From contig NZ_CP030048.1 of the NCBI RefSeq assembly GCF_015291665.1, positions 4,402,001-4,466,000 of the forward strand: 64,000 nt of DNA. The letters run 5' to 3'. This DNA is from Bradyrhizobium sp. CCBAU 53338 (GTDB lineage Bacteria; Pseudomonadota; Alphaproteobacteria; Rhizobiales; Xanthobacteraceae). The notes beneath the pieces were generated by a model, which saw nothing but the letters and a program-made list of their open reading frames with translations, was not told where the DNA came from and ran no database searches. Positions 25,539-36,421 of this stretch are shown here, piece after piece; within the stretch, counting starts at the first letter, position 1, and every line of letters starts with the position of its first letter. Made by a program: the position numbers and the translations under genes.

Positions 25539-25991
25539 CTAGACGTCGCCGTAGGCGGTTTCGGCCGACCGCGTGGCGCGGCCATACCCCATGATCATGA
25601 ACAGCGCGCCGATGATCGAGAGATTCTTCAGCGCGTCGACCACCATCGCCGCATTGTCGGGCGCCGCCTGATTCCAGAAATCGGAGAACAGGACGGTCGA
25701 GACCGCGACGTAGATGACCATCAGCAGAGCGAAGAAACGCGCACCGAAATTCAGCGCGATCATCAGCCCCGCTATGATCTCGAGCCCGCCGGCCGCGATC
25801 GCCAGCAGCTGCGGCGTCGTCATCGCGGTCGCCGTCTCGACCTGCTTGGCATAAGGCGCGATCGCATCGGGCACCACGATCTTGCCAGCGATGAAATCGG
25901 CCGTCGCCTGGAGGGGAAAGAACTTGGTCGCGCCCGTGTAGATGAACAGAACGGCGAACAGGATTCGCCCGAAAGTCACGAACGCTGGCAT
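25539..25991 (-). CDS. DoxX family membrane protein
   Basis: A 150-residue integral inner-membrane protein with four hydrophobic helices (FGRILFAVLFIYTGATKF, then AGGLEIIAGLMIAL, FFALLMVIYVAVSTVLF, LSIIGALFMIMGYG). This is the DoxX/DoxD pattern associated with redox or quinone-linked functions. The ATG at 25991 has a GAGG site. It is monocistronic with a hairpin upstream. The specific role is unknown. Confidence 0.85.
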   Translation of the reverse strand: MPAFVTFGRILFAVLFIYTGATKFFPLQATADFIAGKIVVPDAIAPYAKQVETATAMTTPQLLAIAAGGLEIIAGLMIALNFGARFFALLMVIYVAVSTVLFSDFWNQAAPDNAAMVVDALKNLSIIGALFMIMGYGRATRSAETAYGDV

Positions 25992-26116
25992 GATCGGCCT
26001 CTTGGCAAAACGCTGAGCACGGGACGCACAAGGATTATGAAGAGTCCGTTCGCGGTTTACAAACGGGGAAATGGAAAACCGCAAGTTATTCAAAAGCGGC
26101 GGGGCGCCTCTTCCCC

Positions 26117-26149
26117 TCTCCCCCTACAAGGTCCCTACAAGGGGGGAGA
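26117..26149. repeat. Inverted-repeat element between maeB and doxX
   Basis: TCTCCCCC (26117-26124) pairs with GGGGGAGA (26142-26149), and the loop contains the direct repeat TACAAGG twice. It lies 31 bases downstream of the maeB stop and may act as its terminator, although no T-run is present. It resembles pyrimidine/purine hairpins scattered in Bradyrhizobium genomes. Confidence 0.5.
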
Positions 26150-26179
26150 AGGATTTGCACTTCCGACGACGCTTCCGTT

Positions 26180-28489
26180 CTACGTAAACAACGTCGGCTG
26201 CTGCCGGGCCGCGCGCTCCTGCGCTTCGACCACGGCGACCGCCGTCATGTTGAGGATGCCGCGCGCGGTCACCGAGGGGGTGAGGATGTGCGCGGTCCGC
26301 GCCGGGCCGATCAGGATCGGGCCGACGGGGAGCGCGTCCGCCAGCGACTTGATCATCTGATAAGCGACATTGGCCGTGTCCAGGCTCGGCATGATCATGA
26401 TGTTGGCCTCGCCCTCCAGCTTGGAGTGCGGCAGCACCATGCGGCGCGCCGCGGCAGAGAGCGCGGTGTCGCCCTGCATCTCGCCGTCGGCCTCGATCTC
26501 CGGATGCTTCTCCTTCAACAGCTGGGTCGCCCGGCGCATCTTGCGCGAGGAGTCGGTGTCGTAGCTGCCGAAATCGGAATGCGAGACGAAGGCGATCTTC
26601 GGCTTGATGGTGAAGCGCTGGACGTGGACGGCGGCCAGCGAAGCGATCTCGGCCAGCTCTTCCGCGCTCGGATTGGGCCTCACTTGCGTATCTGCGATGA
26701 AGAACGCGCCCTTGCTGGTGATCAGCAGCGCCAGGGCGGCGTAGTCGCTGACGCCAGGCGAGAAGCCGACGATCTCGCGGACGTGGCGCAGATGGCTCAT
26801 GTAGCGGCCCTCGACGCCGCAGAGCATCGCATCCGCCTCCCCGCGCGTCACCGCGAGCGCTGCGATCACGGTGTTGTTGGTGCGCACCACCGTCCGCGCC
26901 GCGTCCGGCGTCACGCCGCGGCGGCCGGCGACCTCGACATAGGACTGCACGTAGGAGCGGTAACGCGGATCGTCCTCGGGATTGACGAGGTCGAAATCCT
27001 TGCCCGCCTTGATCGACAGGCCGAAGCGCTTGATGCGCGCCTCCACCACCGAGGGACGCCCGACCAGGATCGGCGTCGCCAGCTTCTCCTCGAGCACCAC
27101 TTGCGTGGCGCGCAGCACGCGCTCGTCCTCGCCTTCGGCGTAGATCACGCGAACCGGCTGGGTCTTTGCCTTGGCGAACATCGGCTTCATGACGAGGCCG
27201 GAGCGGAAGGCGAAGCGCTCGAGCAGCGCGGTGTATTCGTCGAAATTGGTGATGGGGCGCGTCGCGACGCCCGACTCCATCGCAGCCTTTGCCACGGCGG
27301 GCGCGATGCGGAGAATCAAACGCGGATCAAAGGGACTGGGGATCAGCGAGCCCGGGCCAAAACCCTGCGTCTCGCCGGTGTCAAAGCCCTGCGCGACCGC
27401 ATCGGACGGCGCCTCGCGCGCGAGCTGCGCGATGGCCTCGACGGCGGCGTGCTTCATCTCCTCGTTGATGGCGCTGGCGCCGACGTCGAGCGCGCCGCGG
27501 AAGATGAAGGGGAAGCAGAGGACGTTGTTGACCTGGTTCGGGTAGTCGGAGCGGCCGGTGCAGATCATCGCGTCGGGACGCACCTTGCGTGCCTCCTCCG
27601 GCATGATCTCCGGGGTCGGGTTGGCGAGCGCCATGATGAGCGGCTTCTCGCCCATCGACTTGGCCATCTCGGGCTTGAGCACACCGGGTGCCGACAGGCC
27701 GATGAAGATGTCGGCGCCGCCGATGACGTCGCCGAGCGTGCGCTTGTCGGTCTTCTGCGCGTAGACCGCCTTCCAGCGGTCCATCGAGGTGTTGCGCCCT
27801 TCGTGCACGAGGCCGTCGATGTCACAGACCCAGATGTTCTTGCGCTGCGCGCCCATCGACACCAGCAGGTTGAGCGTCGCGATGGCCGCGGCCCCTGCCC
27901 CCGACGCCACGATCTTGACGTCCGACAGTTTCTTGCCGTTCAGGCGGAGGCCATTGGTGATGGCGGCGGCGACGATGATGGCGGTGCCGTGCTGGTCGTC
28001 ATGGAAGACCGGGATCTTCATGCGCTCCTTCAGCCGCGCCTCGATCTCGAAGCACTCCGGTCCGCGGATGTCTTCGAGATTGATGCCGCCGAAGGTCGGC
28101 TCGAGCGCCGCAACCGTCTCGACCACGCGGTCGATGGTGTCGGCGGCGATCTCGATGTCGAACACGTCGATGCCGGCGAATTTCTTGAACAGGACGGCCT
28201 TGCCCTCCATCACCGGCTTGGAGGCCAGCGGGCCGATATTGCCGAGGCCGAGCACCGCGGTGCCGTTGGAGACCACGGCGACCAGATTGGCGCGCGTCGT
28301 CAGGGTCGCGGCTTCCGCCGGGTTCTTGGCGATCTCGGTACAGGCGGCGGCAACGCCCGGGGAATAGGCAAGCGCGAGGTCGCGCTGGTTGGCGAGTGGC
28401 TTGCTCGCCTGGATCTCGAGCTTTCCGGGGCGCGGCAGACGGTGATAGGCCAGCGCCGCCTGGTGGAGATCATCGGAGTAGGACGACAT
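26180..28489 (-). CDS. maeB: NADP-dependent malic enzyme with phosphotransacetylase-like tail
   Basis: A 769-residue fused enzyme. Residues 1-430 form a malic enzyme ([11 protein letters not shown], then [15 protein letters not shown] with the metal Asp residues, and [14 protein letters not shown] for cofactor binding). Residues about 440-769 resemble phosphate acetyltransferase ([26 protein letters not shown]). It oxidatively decarboxylates malate to pyruvate. In rhizobia this enzyme class feeds acetyl-CoA synthesis when C4-dicarboxylates are the carbon source, and the tail is mainly structural or regulatory. NAD versus NADP preference cannot be read with certainty. Confidence 0.93.
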   Translation of the reverse strand: MSSYSDDLHQAALAYHRLPRPGKLEIQASKPLANQRDLALAYSPGVAAACTEIAKNPAEAATLTTRANLVAVVSNGTAVLGLGNIGPLASKPVMEGKAVLFKKFAGIDVFDIEIAADTIDRVVETVAALEPTFGGINLEDIRGPECFEIEARLKERMKIPVFHDDQHGTAIIVAAAITNGLRLNGKKLSDVKIVASGAGAAAIATLNLLVSMGAQRKNIWVCDIDGLVHEGRNTSMDRWKAVYAQKTDKRTLGDVIGGADIFIGLSAPGVLKPEMAKSMGEKPLIMALANPTPEIMPEEARKVRPDAMICTGRSDYPNQVNNVLCFPFIFRGALDVGASAINEEMKHAAVEAIAQLAREAPSDAVAQGFDTGETQGFGPGSLIPSPFDPRLILRIAPAVAKAAMESGVATRPITNFDEYTALLERFAFRSGLVMKPMFAKAKTQPVRVIYAEGEDERVLRATQVVLEEKLATPILVGRPSVVEARIKRFGLSIKAGKDFDLVNPEDDPRYRSYVQSYVEVAGRRGVTPDAARTVVRTNNTVIAALAVTRGEADAMLCGVEGRYMSHLRHVREIVGFSPGVSDYAALALLITSKGAFFIADTQVRPNPSAEELAEIASLAAVHVQRFTIKPKIAFVSHSDFGSYDTDSSRKMRRATQLLKEKHPEIEADGEMQGDTALSAAARRMVLPHSKLEGEANIMIMPSLDTANVAYQMIKSLADALPVGPILIGPARTAHILTPSVTARGILNMTAVAVVEAQERAARQQPTLFT

Positions 28490-28928
28490 GCGGTCTCTTG
28501 CCTCGCGTTACCGGCCTCAAAATGCATCATCCGGAGCAGCCTTCCAAGCGGTTGGTATTTCCGGGTCGTGGAAACCGGATGAAGCACGGCCGAAGGCCCG
28601 GTGGCAACATCCGATTGCGCCCCCATCAACAGGGCGCACTGTCAAACATCTGATAGCGCTAGCTTTCCCTGGGCCTTGCGACGTTCCCCGAAGGTGGCAG
28701 CTTGCGCAGCGCACAATGAGCAACGGAGAACGAGGACGAGGACGAGTCACGCTGCCGGGCGACCGAAGCGTCGCTGATGCAGATGATGCAGCTCCTGCAA
28801 TCCGACCCGCAGAACGCGCTGGCGCAATTCAGGATCGAGGCATCGATGGGATTGCAGGAAGATAGCAAACCCTCGTGTCCCGGACGCGCTGCAACGCGCA
28901 AGCGCTGCGCAGCGTCCGGAGCACGAGA
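28490..28928. other. Intergenic region between maeB and aspS
   Basis: About 440 bases with no supported gene. The aspS-proximal end contains a hairpin (see 28880-28919), and the maeB-proximal part must hold the maeB promoter. Short frames here have serine- or arginine-rich translations and no ribosome sites. Confidence 0.45.
28880..28919 (-). terminator. Hairpin downstream of aspS
   Basis: CCGGACGC (28880-28887) pairs with GCGTCCGG (28912-28919) around an interrupted GC-rich loop, starting 9 bases after the aspS stop. It lacks a clear T-run, so it could be a terminator or a transcript-end stabiliser. Confidence 0.5.
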
Positions 28929-30701
28929 TCACTTCTGCGGCAGGTTCACCCGCACGTGCAGTTCGCGGAGCTGCTTGGTCGTCGCGTCCGACGGCGCGCC
29001 CATCAGCAGGTCCATCGCCTGCTGGTTCATCGGGAACAGCGAGATTTCGCGCAGATTGTTGGTGCCACAGAGCAGCATCACGATGCGGTCGACGCCGGCG
29101 GCCATGCCGCCGTGCGGCGGGGCGCCGTACTGGAAAGCGCGATACATGCCGCCGAAGCGGTCGACGACTTCCTGCTCGCCATAGCCCGCGATCTCGAACG
29201 CCTTCACCATCGCTTCCGGCACGTGGTTGCGGATGCCGCCCGAGGCGATCTCGTAGCCGTTGCAGGTGATGTCGTACTGGAACGCCTTGATGGTCAGCGG
29301 GTCCTGGCCCTTCAACGCGTCGAGACCGCCCTGCGGCATCGAGAACGGGTTGTGGGAGAAGTCGACCTTCTTGTCGTCCTCGTTGTACTCGTACATCGGG
29401 AAGTCGACGATCCAGGCGAGTTCGAACCGCTCCTTGTCGGTGAGGTTCAATTCCTCACCGACCTTGTTGCGGGCGAGCCCCGAAAACTTCCAGAACTTGT
29501 CGGGATCGCCGGCGACGAAGAAGGCGGCATCGCCTTCCTTGGTACCGATCTGCGCGCGGATCGCGGCCGTCCGCTCGGGCCCGATGTTGTTCGCGAGGGG
29601 ACCAGCGCCCTCGCCGCCCTCGCGCCACATGATGTAGCCGAGGCCGGGCTGGCCTTCACCTTGCGCCCACGAGTTCATGCGGTCGCAGAACGCGCGGCTG
29701 CCGCCGCCGGTCGCGGGGATCGCCCAGACCTGGTTCTTGGGGTCTTCGAGCATGCGCGCGAACACCTTGAAGCCGGAGCCGCGGAAATGCTCGGAGACGT
29801 CCTGCATCTCGATCGGGTTGCGCAGGTCGGGCTTGTCGCTGCCGTATTTGCGCAGCGCCTCGGCGAACGGAATCCGGCGCCAGTTCTTGCTCACCGGCTT
29901 GCCGTTGGCGAACTCCTCGAACACGCCGGTGATGACGGGCTCCATCGCCGCGAACACGTCTTCCTGAGTCACAAAGCTCATCTCGACGTCGAGCTGGTAG
30001 AACTCGCCCGGCAGACGGTCGGCGCGCGGGTCCTCGTCGCGGAAGCAGGGCGCGATCTGGAAATAGCGGTCGAAGCCCGACATCATCAGCAGCTGCTTGT
30101 ACTGCTGCGGCGCCTGCGGCAGCGCATAGAACTTGCCGGGATGGATGCGCGAGGGCACCAGGAAGTCGCGCGCGCCTTCCGGCGAGGACGCGGTCAGGAT
30201 CGGCGTGTTGAACTCGAAGAAGCCCTGCCCTTCCATCCGCCGGCGCATCGACTTGATGATCTCGACGCGCGTCATGATGTTCTGGTGCAGCTTCTCGCGA
30301 CGCAAATCGAGGAAGCGATATTTGAGCCTGATGTCTTCCGGATATTCCTGGTCGCCGAACACTGGCAGCGGCAGGTCGCCGGCCGGGCCCAGCACCTCGA
30401 TCTCGCTAACGTAGATCTCGATCTTGCCGGTCGGCAGATCGTCGTTGTCGGTGCCTTCGGGGCGGCGGCGAACCTTGCCGTCCATCTTGACCACGAATTC
30501 CGAACGCAGCTTTTCGGCCAGCGAGAATGCCGGCGAGTCCGGGTCGACCACGCACTGGGTCAGGCCGTAATGGTCGCGCAGGTCGATGAACAGCACGCCG
30601 CCATGGTCGCGAACGCGATGAACCCAGCCCGAGAGGCGGATGGTCTCGCCGATGTTGCTCTCGCGGAGCGCGCCGCATGTATGTGACCGGTAGCGATGCA
30701 T
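28929..30701 (-). CDS. aspS: Aspartyl-tRNA synthetase, probably non-discriminating
   Basis: A 590-residue bacterial-type class II synthetase. It has an N-terminal OB-fold anticodon domain ([19 protein letters not shown]), motif 2 with [19 protein letters not shown], a GAD insertion domain, and motif 3 [11 protein letters not shown] near the C-terminus. His33, in RVRDH, occupies the position that is His in the non-discriminating enzyme of Pseudomonas aeruginosa and Leu in E. coli. This suggests that it charges both tRNA-Asp and tRNA-Asn, with amidation by GatCAB. The ATG at 30701 gives the usual length. Confidence 0.97.
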   Translation of the reverse strand: MHRYRSHTCGALRESNIGETIRLSGWVHRVRDHGGVLFIDLRDHYGLTQCVVDPDSPAFSLAEKLRSEFVVKMDGKVRRRPEGTDNDDLPTGKIEIYVSEIEVLGPAGDLPLPVFGDQEYPEDIRLKYRFLDLRREKLHQNIMTRVEIIKSMRRRMEGQGFFEFNTPILTASSPEGARDFLVPSRIHPGKFYALPQAPQQYKQLLMMSGFDRYFQIAPCFRDEDPRADRLPGEFYQLDVEMSFVTQEDVFAAMEPVITGVFEEFANGKPVSKNWRRIPFAEALRKYGSDKPDLRNPIEMQDVSEHFRGSGFKVFARMLEDPKNQVWAIPATGGGSRAFCDRMNSWAQGEGQPGLGYIMWREGGEGAGPLANNIGPERTAAIRAQIGTKEGDAAFFVAGDPDKFWKFSGLARNKVGEELNLTDKERFELAWIVDFPMYEYNEDDKKVDFSHNPFSMPQGGLDALKGQDPLTIKAFQYDITCNGYEIASGGIRNHVPEAMVKAFEIAGYGEQEVVDRFGGMYRAFQYGAPPHGGMAAGVDRIVMLLCGTNNLREISLFPMNQQAMDLLMGAPSDATTKQLRELHVRVNLPQK

Positions 30702-30900
30702 GGTCGTCCCAAAAATCAATGTCGGAGGATACGAATCGGACGGCCTGAAACGACCGGTCCGACGTTGCGGCAGGGTTTACCCGACGAGGCCGGATGCGGC
30801 AACCAAGGGAACGGCCTGTTTTGGGGCTTGAAGCGCCCATTTTTGGCCGATTGGGCCCCAAGCCTTTGCCATCAGGCGTTCCCCGCCTATCTTTACCTCC

Positions 30901-32373
30901 ATGACCGTCCATTTCCCCTTCCAGAACTCCTATTCGGCACTGCCGGACAGCTTCTTTGCCCGCGTCGCGCCGACCCCCGTGGCCGCGCCCCGGCTGATCA
31001 AGCTGAACCGGCCGCTGGCGGTCCAGCTCGGGCTCGATCCTGATGTGCTGGAGACCCCCGAGGGCGCCGAGATCCTGGCCGGAAAGACGGTTCCGTCAGG
31101 CGCCGATCCCATCGCCATGGCCTATGCCGGCCACCAGTTCGGGCATTTCGTGCCCCAGCTCGGCGACGGCCGCGCCATCCTGCTCGGCGAGGTCATCGAC
31201 ATCGACGGCGTTCGCCGCGACATCCAGCTCAAGGGCTCGGGCCCCACTCCGTTCTCTCGCCGCGGCGACGGCCGCGCCGCGTTGGGTCCGGTCTTGCGCG
31301 AATACATCGTCAGCGAAGCGATGTTTGCGCTCGGCATTCCGACCACGCGCTCGCTCGCCGCCGTCATCACCGGCGAGCCCGTGATCCGCGAGACCGTGCT
31401 GCCCGGCGCCGTGCTGACGCGCGTCGCGTCGAGCCACATCCGCGTCGGCACCTTCCAGTTCTTCGCGGTGCGCCGCGACACCGATGCGATCCGCCGGCTG
31501 GCCGACCATGTCATCACCAGGCACTATCCGGATCTGCTTCAGGCCGAACGGCCCTATCACGCCCTGCTCGGCGCCGTCGTCGCGCGCCAGGCCGAACTGA
31601 TCGCGCGCTGGCTGCTGGTCGGCTTCATCCATGGCGTGATGAACACCGACAATTCCTCCATCTCCGGCGAGACGATCGATTACGGCCCGTGTGCTTTCAT
31701 GGACGCCTACAACCCCGCGCAGGTCTTCTCGTCGATCGACGAGATGGGCCGCTACGCCTATGCCAACCAGCCTCGCATCGCGTTGTGGAATCTGACACGC
31801 CTCGCCGAATGCCTGCTGCCGCTGTTGTCCGACGACCAGGAAAAGGCCGTCGCGGAAGCCCAGGACATTCTCGGCGCCTTCAGCGAGACGTTCAGCGCCG
31901 CCTATCAAGCCGGCCTGCGCAAGAAGGTCGGCCTGTTCACGGAACGCGACGGCGACGAGGCGCTGATCCAGGATCTGCTCGACGCCATGGCCAAGAACCA
32001 GGCCGACTTCACCCTCACCTTCCGCAAGCTCGGCGACGCCGCGGCCGATGACGGGGCCGACGTGCGTGCACAGTTCATGGAGCCCGCAGCCTTCGACGAA
32101 TGGGCCGGCCGATGGCGCGCGCGCATCGCGCTGGAGCCGCAGAGCGCGACCGAGCGGCAAGCCGCGATGCACGCCGCCAATCCGATCTTCATCCCGCGCA
32201 ACCACCGCGTCGAGGCCGTGATCCAGGCCGCGGTCAACAACGACGACTACGCGCCTTTCGAGGAATTGGTGAAGGTGCTGGCGAAGCCGTTCGAGGACCA
32301 GCCGGAGTACGCCGCCTACGCCGATCCGCCGCTGCCGGACCAGCGTGTGTTGCAGACGTTCTGCGGGACGTGA
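30901..32373 (+). CDS. selO: Protein adenylyltransferase SelO (YdiU family)
   Basis: A 490-residue pseudokinase-fold AMPylator. Visible features are [23 protein letters not shown] (residues about 79-101), the [21 protein letters not shown] nucleotide loop, [11 protein letters not shown], and [23 protein letters not shown] carrying the metal-binding Asn and Asp residues. The protein ends in a conserved QTFCGT tail close to the family Cys. Family members attach AMP to Ser, Thr or Tyr of redox proteins. A 45-base relic of its 3' end lies at 38878-38922. Confidence 0.95.
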   Translation: MTVHFPFQNSYSALPDSFFARVAPTPVAAPRLIKLNRPLAVQLGLDPDVLETPEGAEILAGKTVPSGADPIAMAYAGHQFGHFVPQLGDGRAILLGEVIDIDGVRRDIQLKGSGPTPFSRRGDGRAALGPVLREYIVSEAMFALGIPTTRSLAAVITGEPVIRETVLPGAVLTRVASSHIRVGTFQFFAVRRDTDAIRRLADHVITRHYPDLLQAERPYHALLGAVVARQAELIARWLLVGFIHGVMNTDNSSISGETIDYGPCAFMDAYNPAQVFSSIDEMGRYAYANQPRIALWNLTRLAECLLPLLSDDQEKAVAEAQDILGAFSETFSAAYQAGLRKKVGLFTERDGDEALIQDLLDAMAKNQADFTLTFRKLGDAAADDGADVRAQFMEPAAFDEWAGRWRARIALEPQSATERQAAMHAANPIFIPRNHRVEAVIQAAVNNDDYAPFEELVKVLAKPFEDQPEYAAYADPPLPDQRVLQTFCGT

Positions 32374-32402
32374 CGGTTAGCCACCAGAAGCATCATCACC
32401 AC

Positions 32403-33295
32403 TCAAAATCGAGCGCAAGCCGCCAATACCGACCCACTCGACGATTCCGTGATCATCAAGGTCTCGCCGGTCCGATCCAGCGCCACGTTGGTGCAGGTCT
32501 GCCCGGTGCATGATTTGATCCGTGCGATGCACTCCCCGTTCGGCGCCAGCACGAAGACATGGCCAAGCGAGGCATGCGCAACGAACAGGCGCCCGGCGCG
32601 ATCCATTGTAAGCCCATCCGGCCCGCTGGTGCCGAAGAACGAGGCGACGCGCCCGACCTTGGCGACGCCGCCGTCGCGCATCAGCGGCACGCGCCAGACG
32701 CTGTTGTCGCGCGTCATCGCGACGAACAGCACCGCCTCATCCGGGCTCAACACAAGCCCGTTCGGGCTTGGCCCGTTCGCGATCAGGCAGTCGAGACGGC
32801 CGTCCGCGCGCAAGCGAAACACCCGGCCGCTCGGATCATGCAGCCCGGTCTGGCCCTGATCGGTGAAATAGACATCGCCGTTCGAGGCGATGTGCAGGTC
32901 GTTGCAGCCTTTGAAGGACTCCGAGTTGCGATGCGCCAGGATTGGCCTGATCGTGCCGCGTCCGGGATCGAGCTCCATGATGCCTTCATGTAATCTGCCA
33001 CGAGAATGCGGCCGTCCGGCGCGATCTTCAGGCCGTTCGGCCATCCCCGGTATTCCGTGATCAGAGACCATGTCCCCTCGGGCGCAATCCGGAAGATGCG
33101 GCCGAACGGAATGTCGACGACGTACAGATTGCCATTCGCATCGAAGGCCGGCCCTTCGATGAAACTGTCGACGGGATGGCCGCCGCGGTTGGCATCGGCC
33201 CAGTCCGAGCGAACGCCGGTGCGACGAAATTCCGCCGGCATCGCCGAAAAGACGCGGCTCTCAAGCCGCCGCGGCGGCGTGTCGAGATACATCAT
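32403..33295 (-). pseudogene. SMP-30/gluconolactonase-like gene with a frameshift
   Basis: Two overlapping frames together encode a complete six-bladed SMP-30-type lactonase of about 297 residues. Frame one, from ATG 33295, gives PVDSFIEGPAFDANGNLYVVDI up to ILVADY; frame two continues as HEGIMELDPGRG, FKGCNDLHIASNG, SPNGLVLSPDE and SGPDGLTMDRAG to the TAG at 32403. A single base is missing near 32990, within TACATGAAG. The start overlaps the stop of the citryl-CoA-lyase-like gene (ATGA), so it belongs to that operon. It may be a pseudogene or a sequencing error. Family members hydrolyse sugar or organic-acid lactones. Confidence 0.8.
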
Positions 33296-34122
33296 GGCCG
33301 TTCGCCGAGCGCGCGGTGCGGCTGCCCCTCATATTTGTAGGCGAACTGCTTCGGCATCGGCCCCTTGTTGCGGTCCTTGCGTCCGGTCTGCTCCCAGGCG
33401 TGCGCGAGAATGCCGACCGCGCGCGACAGGCAGAACACGCCTCGCGCCAGCGGCGGCGCAAAGCCGAGTTCGCCATAGATGACGGCGGTGGCACCGTCGA
33501 TGTTCATCGGGATCAGCTTGCCCTTGCGCGCCTGCATGACGCGCTCGATCGCGCGAGCTGCTGCGGCGTAACGGCCACCGACGTTGCCCTCGGTCGCGGC
33601 AGCATCCACCAGCGCGAGCAGCGGTGCGGCACGCGGGTCGACCGGATGAAAGCGATGGCCGAAGCCCGGCAGATATTTGCTGCGGGTCGCGGTGAAATGG
33701 TCAATGGCCGCGCCAGCCGCTGCATCGATGTCCTCAGTTTCGCTTCGCCGCAACACGTCGTCATAGAGCTCGACCGCCTGCTCGCCGGCGCCGCCATGGA
33801 CGTCGTCGAGCGTGTTGATGGCGGAGGCCATCGCGCCATTGAGCGGCAGGCCGCAGCTCACCGCCATCTGGGCGATCGCAATCGACGGCGCATGCGGGCC
33901 ATGATCGACGGAGGCGACCAGCGCGGCCTGAAGCAATCGTTCCTGCGCCGCCGTTGGCAACTCCCCGCGCAGCATCAGCCAGATCATCGCCGGAAAGGAG
34001 ATCCGGCCGATCAGGGCCTGGATCGGATAGCCCCGATAGGCAATGCGCCCAGGCGCGATATCGCAGATCGACGTCCGCCACCAATGCGCGGCCGCTTCCC
34101 GCAATGCGGTTTCATCGCTCAT
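33292..34122 (-). CDS. Citryl-CoA lyase-like protein (short citrate synthase family)
   Basis: A 276-residue member of the citrate synthase superfamily, much shorter than housekeeping citrate synthase (about 430). It keeps the active-site regions: DDVHGGAGEQ (His), LPGFGHRFHPVDPRA (His/Arg) and the Asp in PMNIDGATA. Short members act as C-C lyases on citryl-CoA or related 3-hydroxy-3-carboxyacyl-CoA thioesters. It overlaps the CoA-transferase gene by 11 bases and the lactonase gene by 4, so it is embedded in an operon. The CoA-transferase upstream supports a CoA-thioester substrate, not identified. Confidence 0.82.
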   Translation of the reverse strand: MSDETALREAAAHWWRTSICDIAPGRIAYRGYPIQALIGRISFPAMIWLMLRGELPTAAQERLLQAALVASVDHGPHAPSIAIAQMAVSCGLPLNGAMASAINTLDDVHGGAGEQAVELYDDVLRRSETEDIDAAAGAAIDHFTATRSKYLPGFGHRFHPVDPRAAPLLALVDAAATEGNVGGRYAAAARAIERVMQARKGKLIPMNIDGATAVIYGELGFAPPLARGVFCLSRAVGILAHAWEQTGRKDRNKGPMPKQFAYKYEGQPHRALGERP

Positions 34123-35356
34123 GGTGCCCCCCAGCGGCTTGCTCTACCTTCTTTCCTGCGACCGCTCCGCTCGCCACGAGCTGGGCGATGGCCGCCGCGG
34201 AGTAGCCGAGTTGCGCGAGCCAGCCTTCGGTGTCGGCGCCGAGCTCGGGCGGCAACGTCGGCACCGGAAACTCCTCGCCGAGCCGGAAGCCCGGCCGCGT
34301 GATCCGCAGCGGTTTTCCCTCGTCCGGATCTGCCGGCAATGCTTCGACAAATCGACGCTCGAGCAACTGCGGCTGGGTGAGGATTTGCGGCACCGTCAGC
34401 ACGCAGCCTGCAGGCACGCCGGCCGCGTTGAGCTCGCGCTCCCAATCCTCCGCCGCCTTCGCGCCCAGCGCATCGTTCAGCGCTATGTTCAGGGCCGCGC
34501 GGTTGGCCTTGCGCGTCTCGCGTCTGGCGAAGCGTGGATCGGTCGCGAGCTCGGGCCGGCCGACCAGATCGCACAAAGTCTGAAACTGCTTCTGCTCGTT
34601 GGCTGCGATGTTGAGCGGCCCCGTCGCGGTCCTGAACGTGCCGGAGGGCGCGGCGGTGAAGTTCTCGTTGCCCATCGGCTCCGGTTCGACGCCGGCGTTG
34701 AGGTGGTTGGAAACCACCCAGCCCATCGCAGCGACGGTGGCTTCCAGCAGCGACACGTCGATGAAGCGGCCGCGGCCGGTTTGCCGCTGATCGACCAGCG
34801 CAGAACTGATGGCAAAGGCCGCGGTCAGCCCGGCGATGGTATCGGAGATCGGAAATCCCGTGCGCAGCGGCGCGGATTGCGCATCGCCCGTCACGCTCAT
34901 CGCACCCGACAGGCCCTGCACGATCTGGTCATAGGCCGGCCTCTTCGCCCATGGCCCGGTCTGGCCGAAGCCCGAGATCGCGCAATAGACCAGCCGCGGA
35001 TTGTGCCGGCTCAGCACGTCATAACCGAGGCCGAGCCGCTCCATCACCTTGGGTCGAAAATTCTCCAGAACGACGTCTGCCTTGGCGACGAAGCGCAGGA
35101 ACACCTCCCTCCCCGCCTCCGACTTCAGATCGAGCGCAACCGATTGCTTGCCGGCGTTGACGGCGACGAAGGACAGGCCCTGGAGCCGCTCCGCCCGCTT
35201 CGGGTCGGCGCCGAGGCGTCGCGCCAGGTCACCGCCATCAGGTTTCTCGATCTTGATCACCTCGGCGCCGAGGCGCGCGAGATGGTAGCCGCAGAACGGA
35301 CCCGCCAGCACGTTGGACAGGTCGAGGACGCGGATGCCGGTGAGCGGCAAGGACAT
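34112..35356 (-). CDS. CaiB/BaiF-family (class III) CoA-transferase
   Basis: A 414-residue class III CoA-transferase: GIRVLDLSNVLAGPFCGYHLARLGAEVIKIEKP at the N-terminus, LENFRPKVMERLGLGYD, and FGQTGPWAKRPAYDQIVQGLSG containing the catalytic Asp that forms the glutamyl/aspartyl-CoA intermediate. It transfers CoA between carboxylic acids. It lies between the ABC importer genes and the citryl-CoA-lyase-like gene in one minus-strand operon, suggesting that it activates the imported acid before C-C cleavage. The acceptor acid is unknown. Confidence 0.9.
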   Translation of the reverse strand: MSLPLTGIRVLDLSNVLAGPFCGYHLARLGAEVIKIEKPDGGDLARRLGADPKRAERLQGLSFVAVNAGKQSVALDLKSEAGREVFLRFVAKADVVLENFRPKVMERLGLGYDVLSRHNPRLVYCAISGFGQTGPWAKRPAYDQIVQGLSGAMSVTGDAQSAPLRTGFPISDTIAGLTAAFAISSALVDQRQTGRGRFIDVSLLEATVAAMGWVVSNHLNAGVEPEPMGNENFTAAPSGTFRTATGPLNIAANEQKQFQTLCDLVGRPELATDPRFARRETRKANRAALNIALNDALGAKAAEDWERELNAAGVPAGCVLTVPQILTQPQLLERRFVEALPADPDEGKPLRITRPGFRLGEEFPVPTLPPELGADTEGWLAQLGYSAAAIAQLVASGAVAGKKVEQAAGGHHER

Positions 35357-35368
35357 TCCGGTTGCCCC

Positions 35369-36391
35369 TTACTTCAGTAACTCGGCAGCGCGCTCGGCGA
35401 AGCGGTTGGTGAAGGTCTTGGTGAGGTCGATCTTGGCGGCCGCGATCTTGGGATCGTAGTCGCTCAGGACTGCGAGCGGGACCTTGGCGGCTTCGGCGTC
35501 CATCTGGCCGGTCTGCGAGAACAGCGCCTTCGAGGCCTTCATGATCTCGATGTTCACGTCGCGATTGTCGGTCTTGTAGCCGGCAGGGATCGCATCGACG
35601 AGCTGCTCGGTCGGGACCGAGTTGATCCAGCGGTGCGTCTTCAGGAAGGCGTTGACGAGACGCTGCACCGTCTCCGGATTCTTGTCGATGAACGACTGCT
35701 GGAGATAGAGGCAGGCTGTCGGATAGATGCCGCCGAAGGCCTGCTTCGAGCCCTCGATCGTGCGCGCGTCGAACAGCGGCGCCGCGGAGCCCTTGCGTGC
35801 CAAGAGCGTCGCGACCGGATCGAAATAGACGAGCGCGTCGATGTTCTTGGCTTCGAGCGCGACCATGCCCGGCGCGCCGCTGCCGACCGCGATGATGTTG
35901 ACGTCGCGCGGCCCGAGCCCGGCCTTCTTGATGTAGTAGCGCGCCATGGTGTCGGTCGACGAGCCGGGCGCCGTAATGCCGAGCTTGAGCCCCTTCAGGT
36001 CGGCTCCGGTCTTGACCTTGTCGGCGAGATCGTTGCGCACGCCAAGCAGCACGCCTGGAATGTCGTTGAGCAGGAACACGCAGGAGATCTCCTTGCCTTG
36101 CGCCTGCATCTGGATCGTGTGGTCGTAGAAGCCGACGGTGCCGTCGACCGAACCGCCGATCAGCGCCTGGAGTGCCTTCGAGCCGCCGGCCTGGAAATTC
36201 TCGACGGTGACGTCGAGCCCCTCCTCCTTGAACATGCCGAGCTTCACGCCGAGCTCGAGCGGCATGTAGTTGAGGATCTGGGAGCCGACGGCGATCTTGA
36301 GCTTCGCCGTTTCGGGTTCGCCGGCCTGCGCGGACAGGACGGAAAGACAGATCGCCGATGTGGCCAGGATCAGCCGGGTGAAAACGCGCAT
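35369..36391 (-). CDS. ABC transporter substrate-binding protein (SsuA/NMT1-like)
   Basis: A 340-residue periplasmic protein with a signal peptide ending LSAQA, then the NMT1/SsuA-type fold: KIAVGSQILNYMPLELGVKLGMFKEEGLDV, GGSVDGTVGFYDH, ITAPGSSTDTMARYYIKKAGL and a C-terminal RFAERAAELLK. Relatives bind taurine, alkanesulfonates, pyrimidine precursors or aromatic acids. The ATG at 36391 has a GGAGG site. It is the third gene of the operon after ATPase and permease. The ligand is predicted to be an organic acid handled by the downstream enzymes. Confidence 0.9.
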   Translation of the reverse strand: MRVFTRLILATSAICLSVLSAQAGEPETAKLKIAVGSQILNYMPLELGVKLGMFKEEGLDVTVENFQAGGSKALQALIGGSVDGTVGFYDHTIQMQAQGKEISCVFLLNDIPGVLLGVRNDLADKVKTGADLKGLKLGITAPGSSTDTMARYYIKKAGLGPRDVNIIAVGSGAPGMVALEAKNIDALVYFDPVATLLARKGSAAPLFDARTIEGSKQAFGGIYPTACLYLQQSFIDKNPETVQRLVNAFLKTHRWINSVPTEQLVDAIPAGYKTDNRDVNIEIMKASKALFSQTGQMDAEAAKVPLAVLSDYDPKIAAAKIDLTKTFTNRFAERAAELLK

Positions 36392-36421
36392 GCGAACCTC
36401 CATGATTATCTCGTTGTTCAA

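Noticed and set aside
26288..28582. Very long open frame antisense to the malic enzyme
   Set aside because: GC-rich third positions keep the antisense frame open; the minus-strand frame has clear malic enzyme motifs.
28659..28901. Ser-rich minus-strand frame between maeB and aspS
   Set aside because: No ribosome site or domain; composition is typical of non-coding GC-rich DNA.
28875..30686. Long open frame antisense to aspS
   Set aside because: Same effect of high GC content; the minus-strand protein is an unmistakable synthetase.
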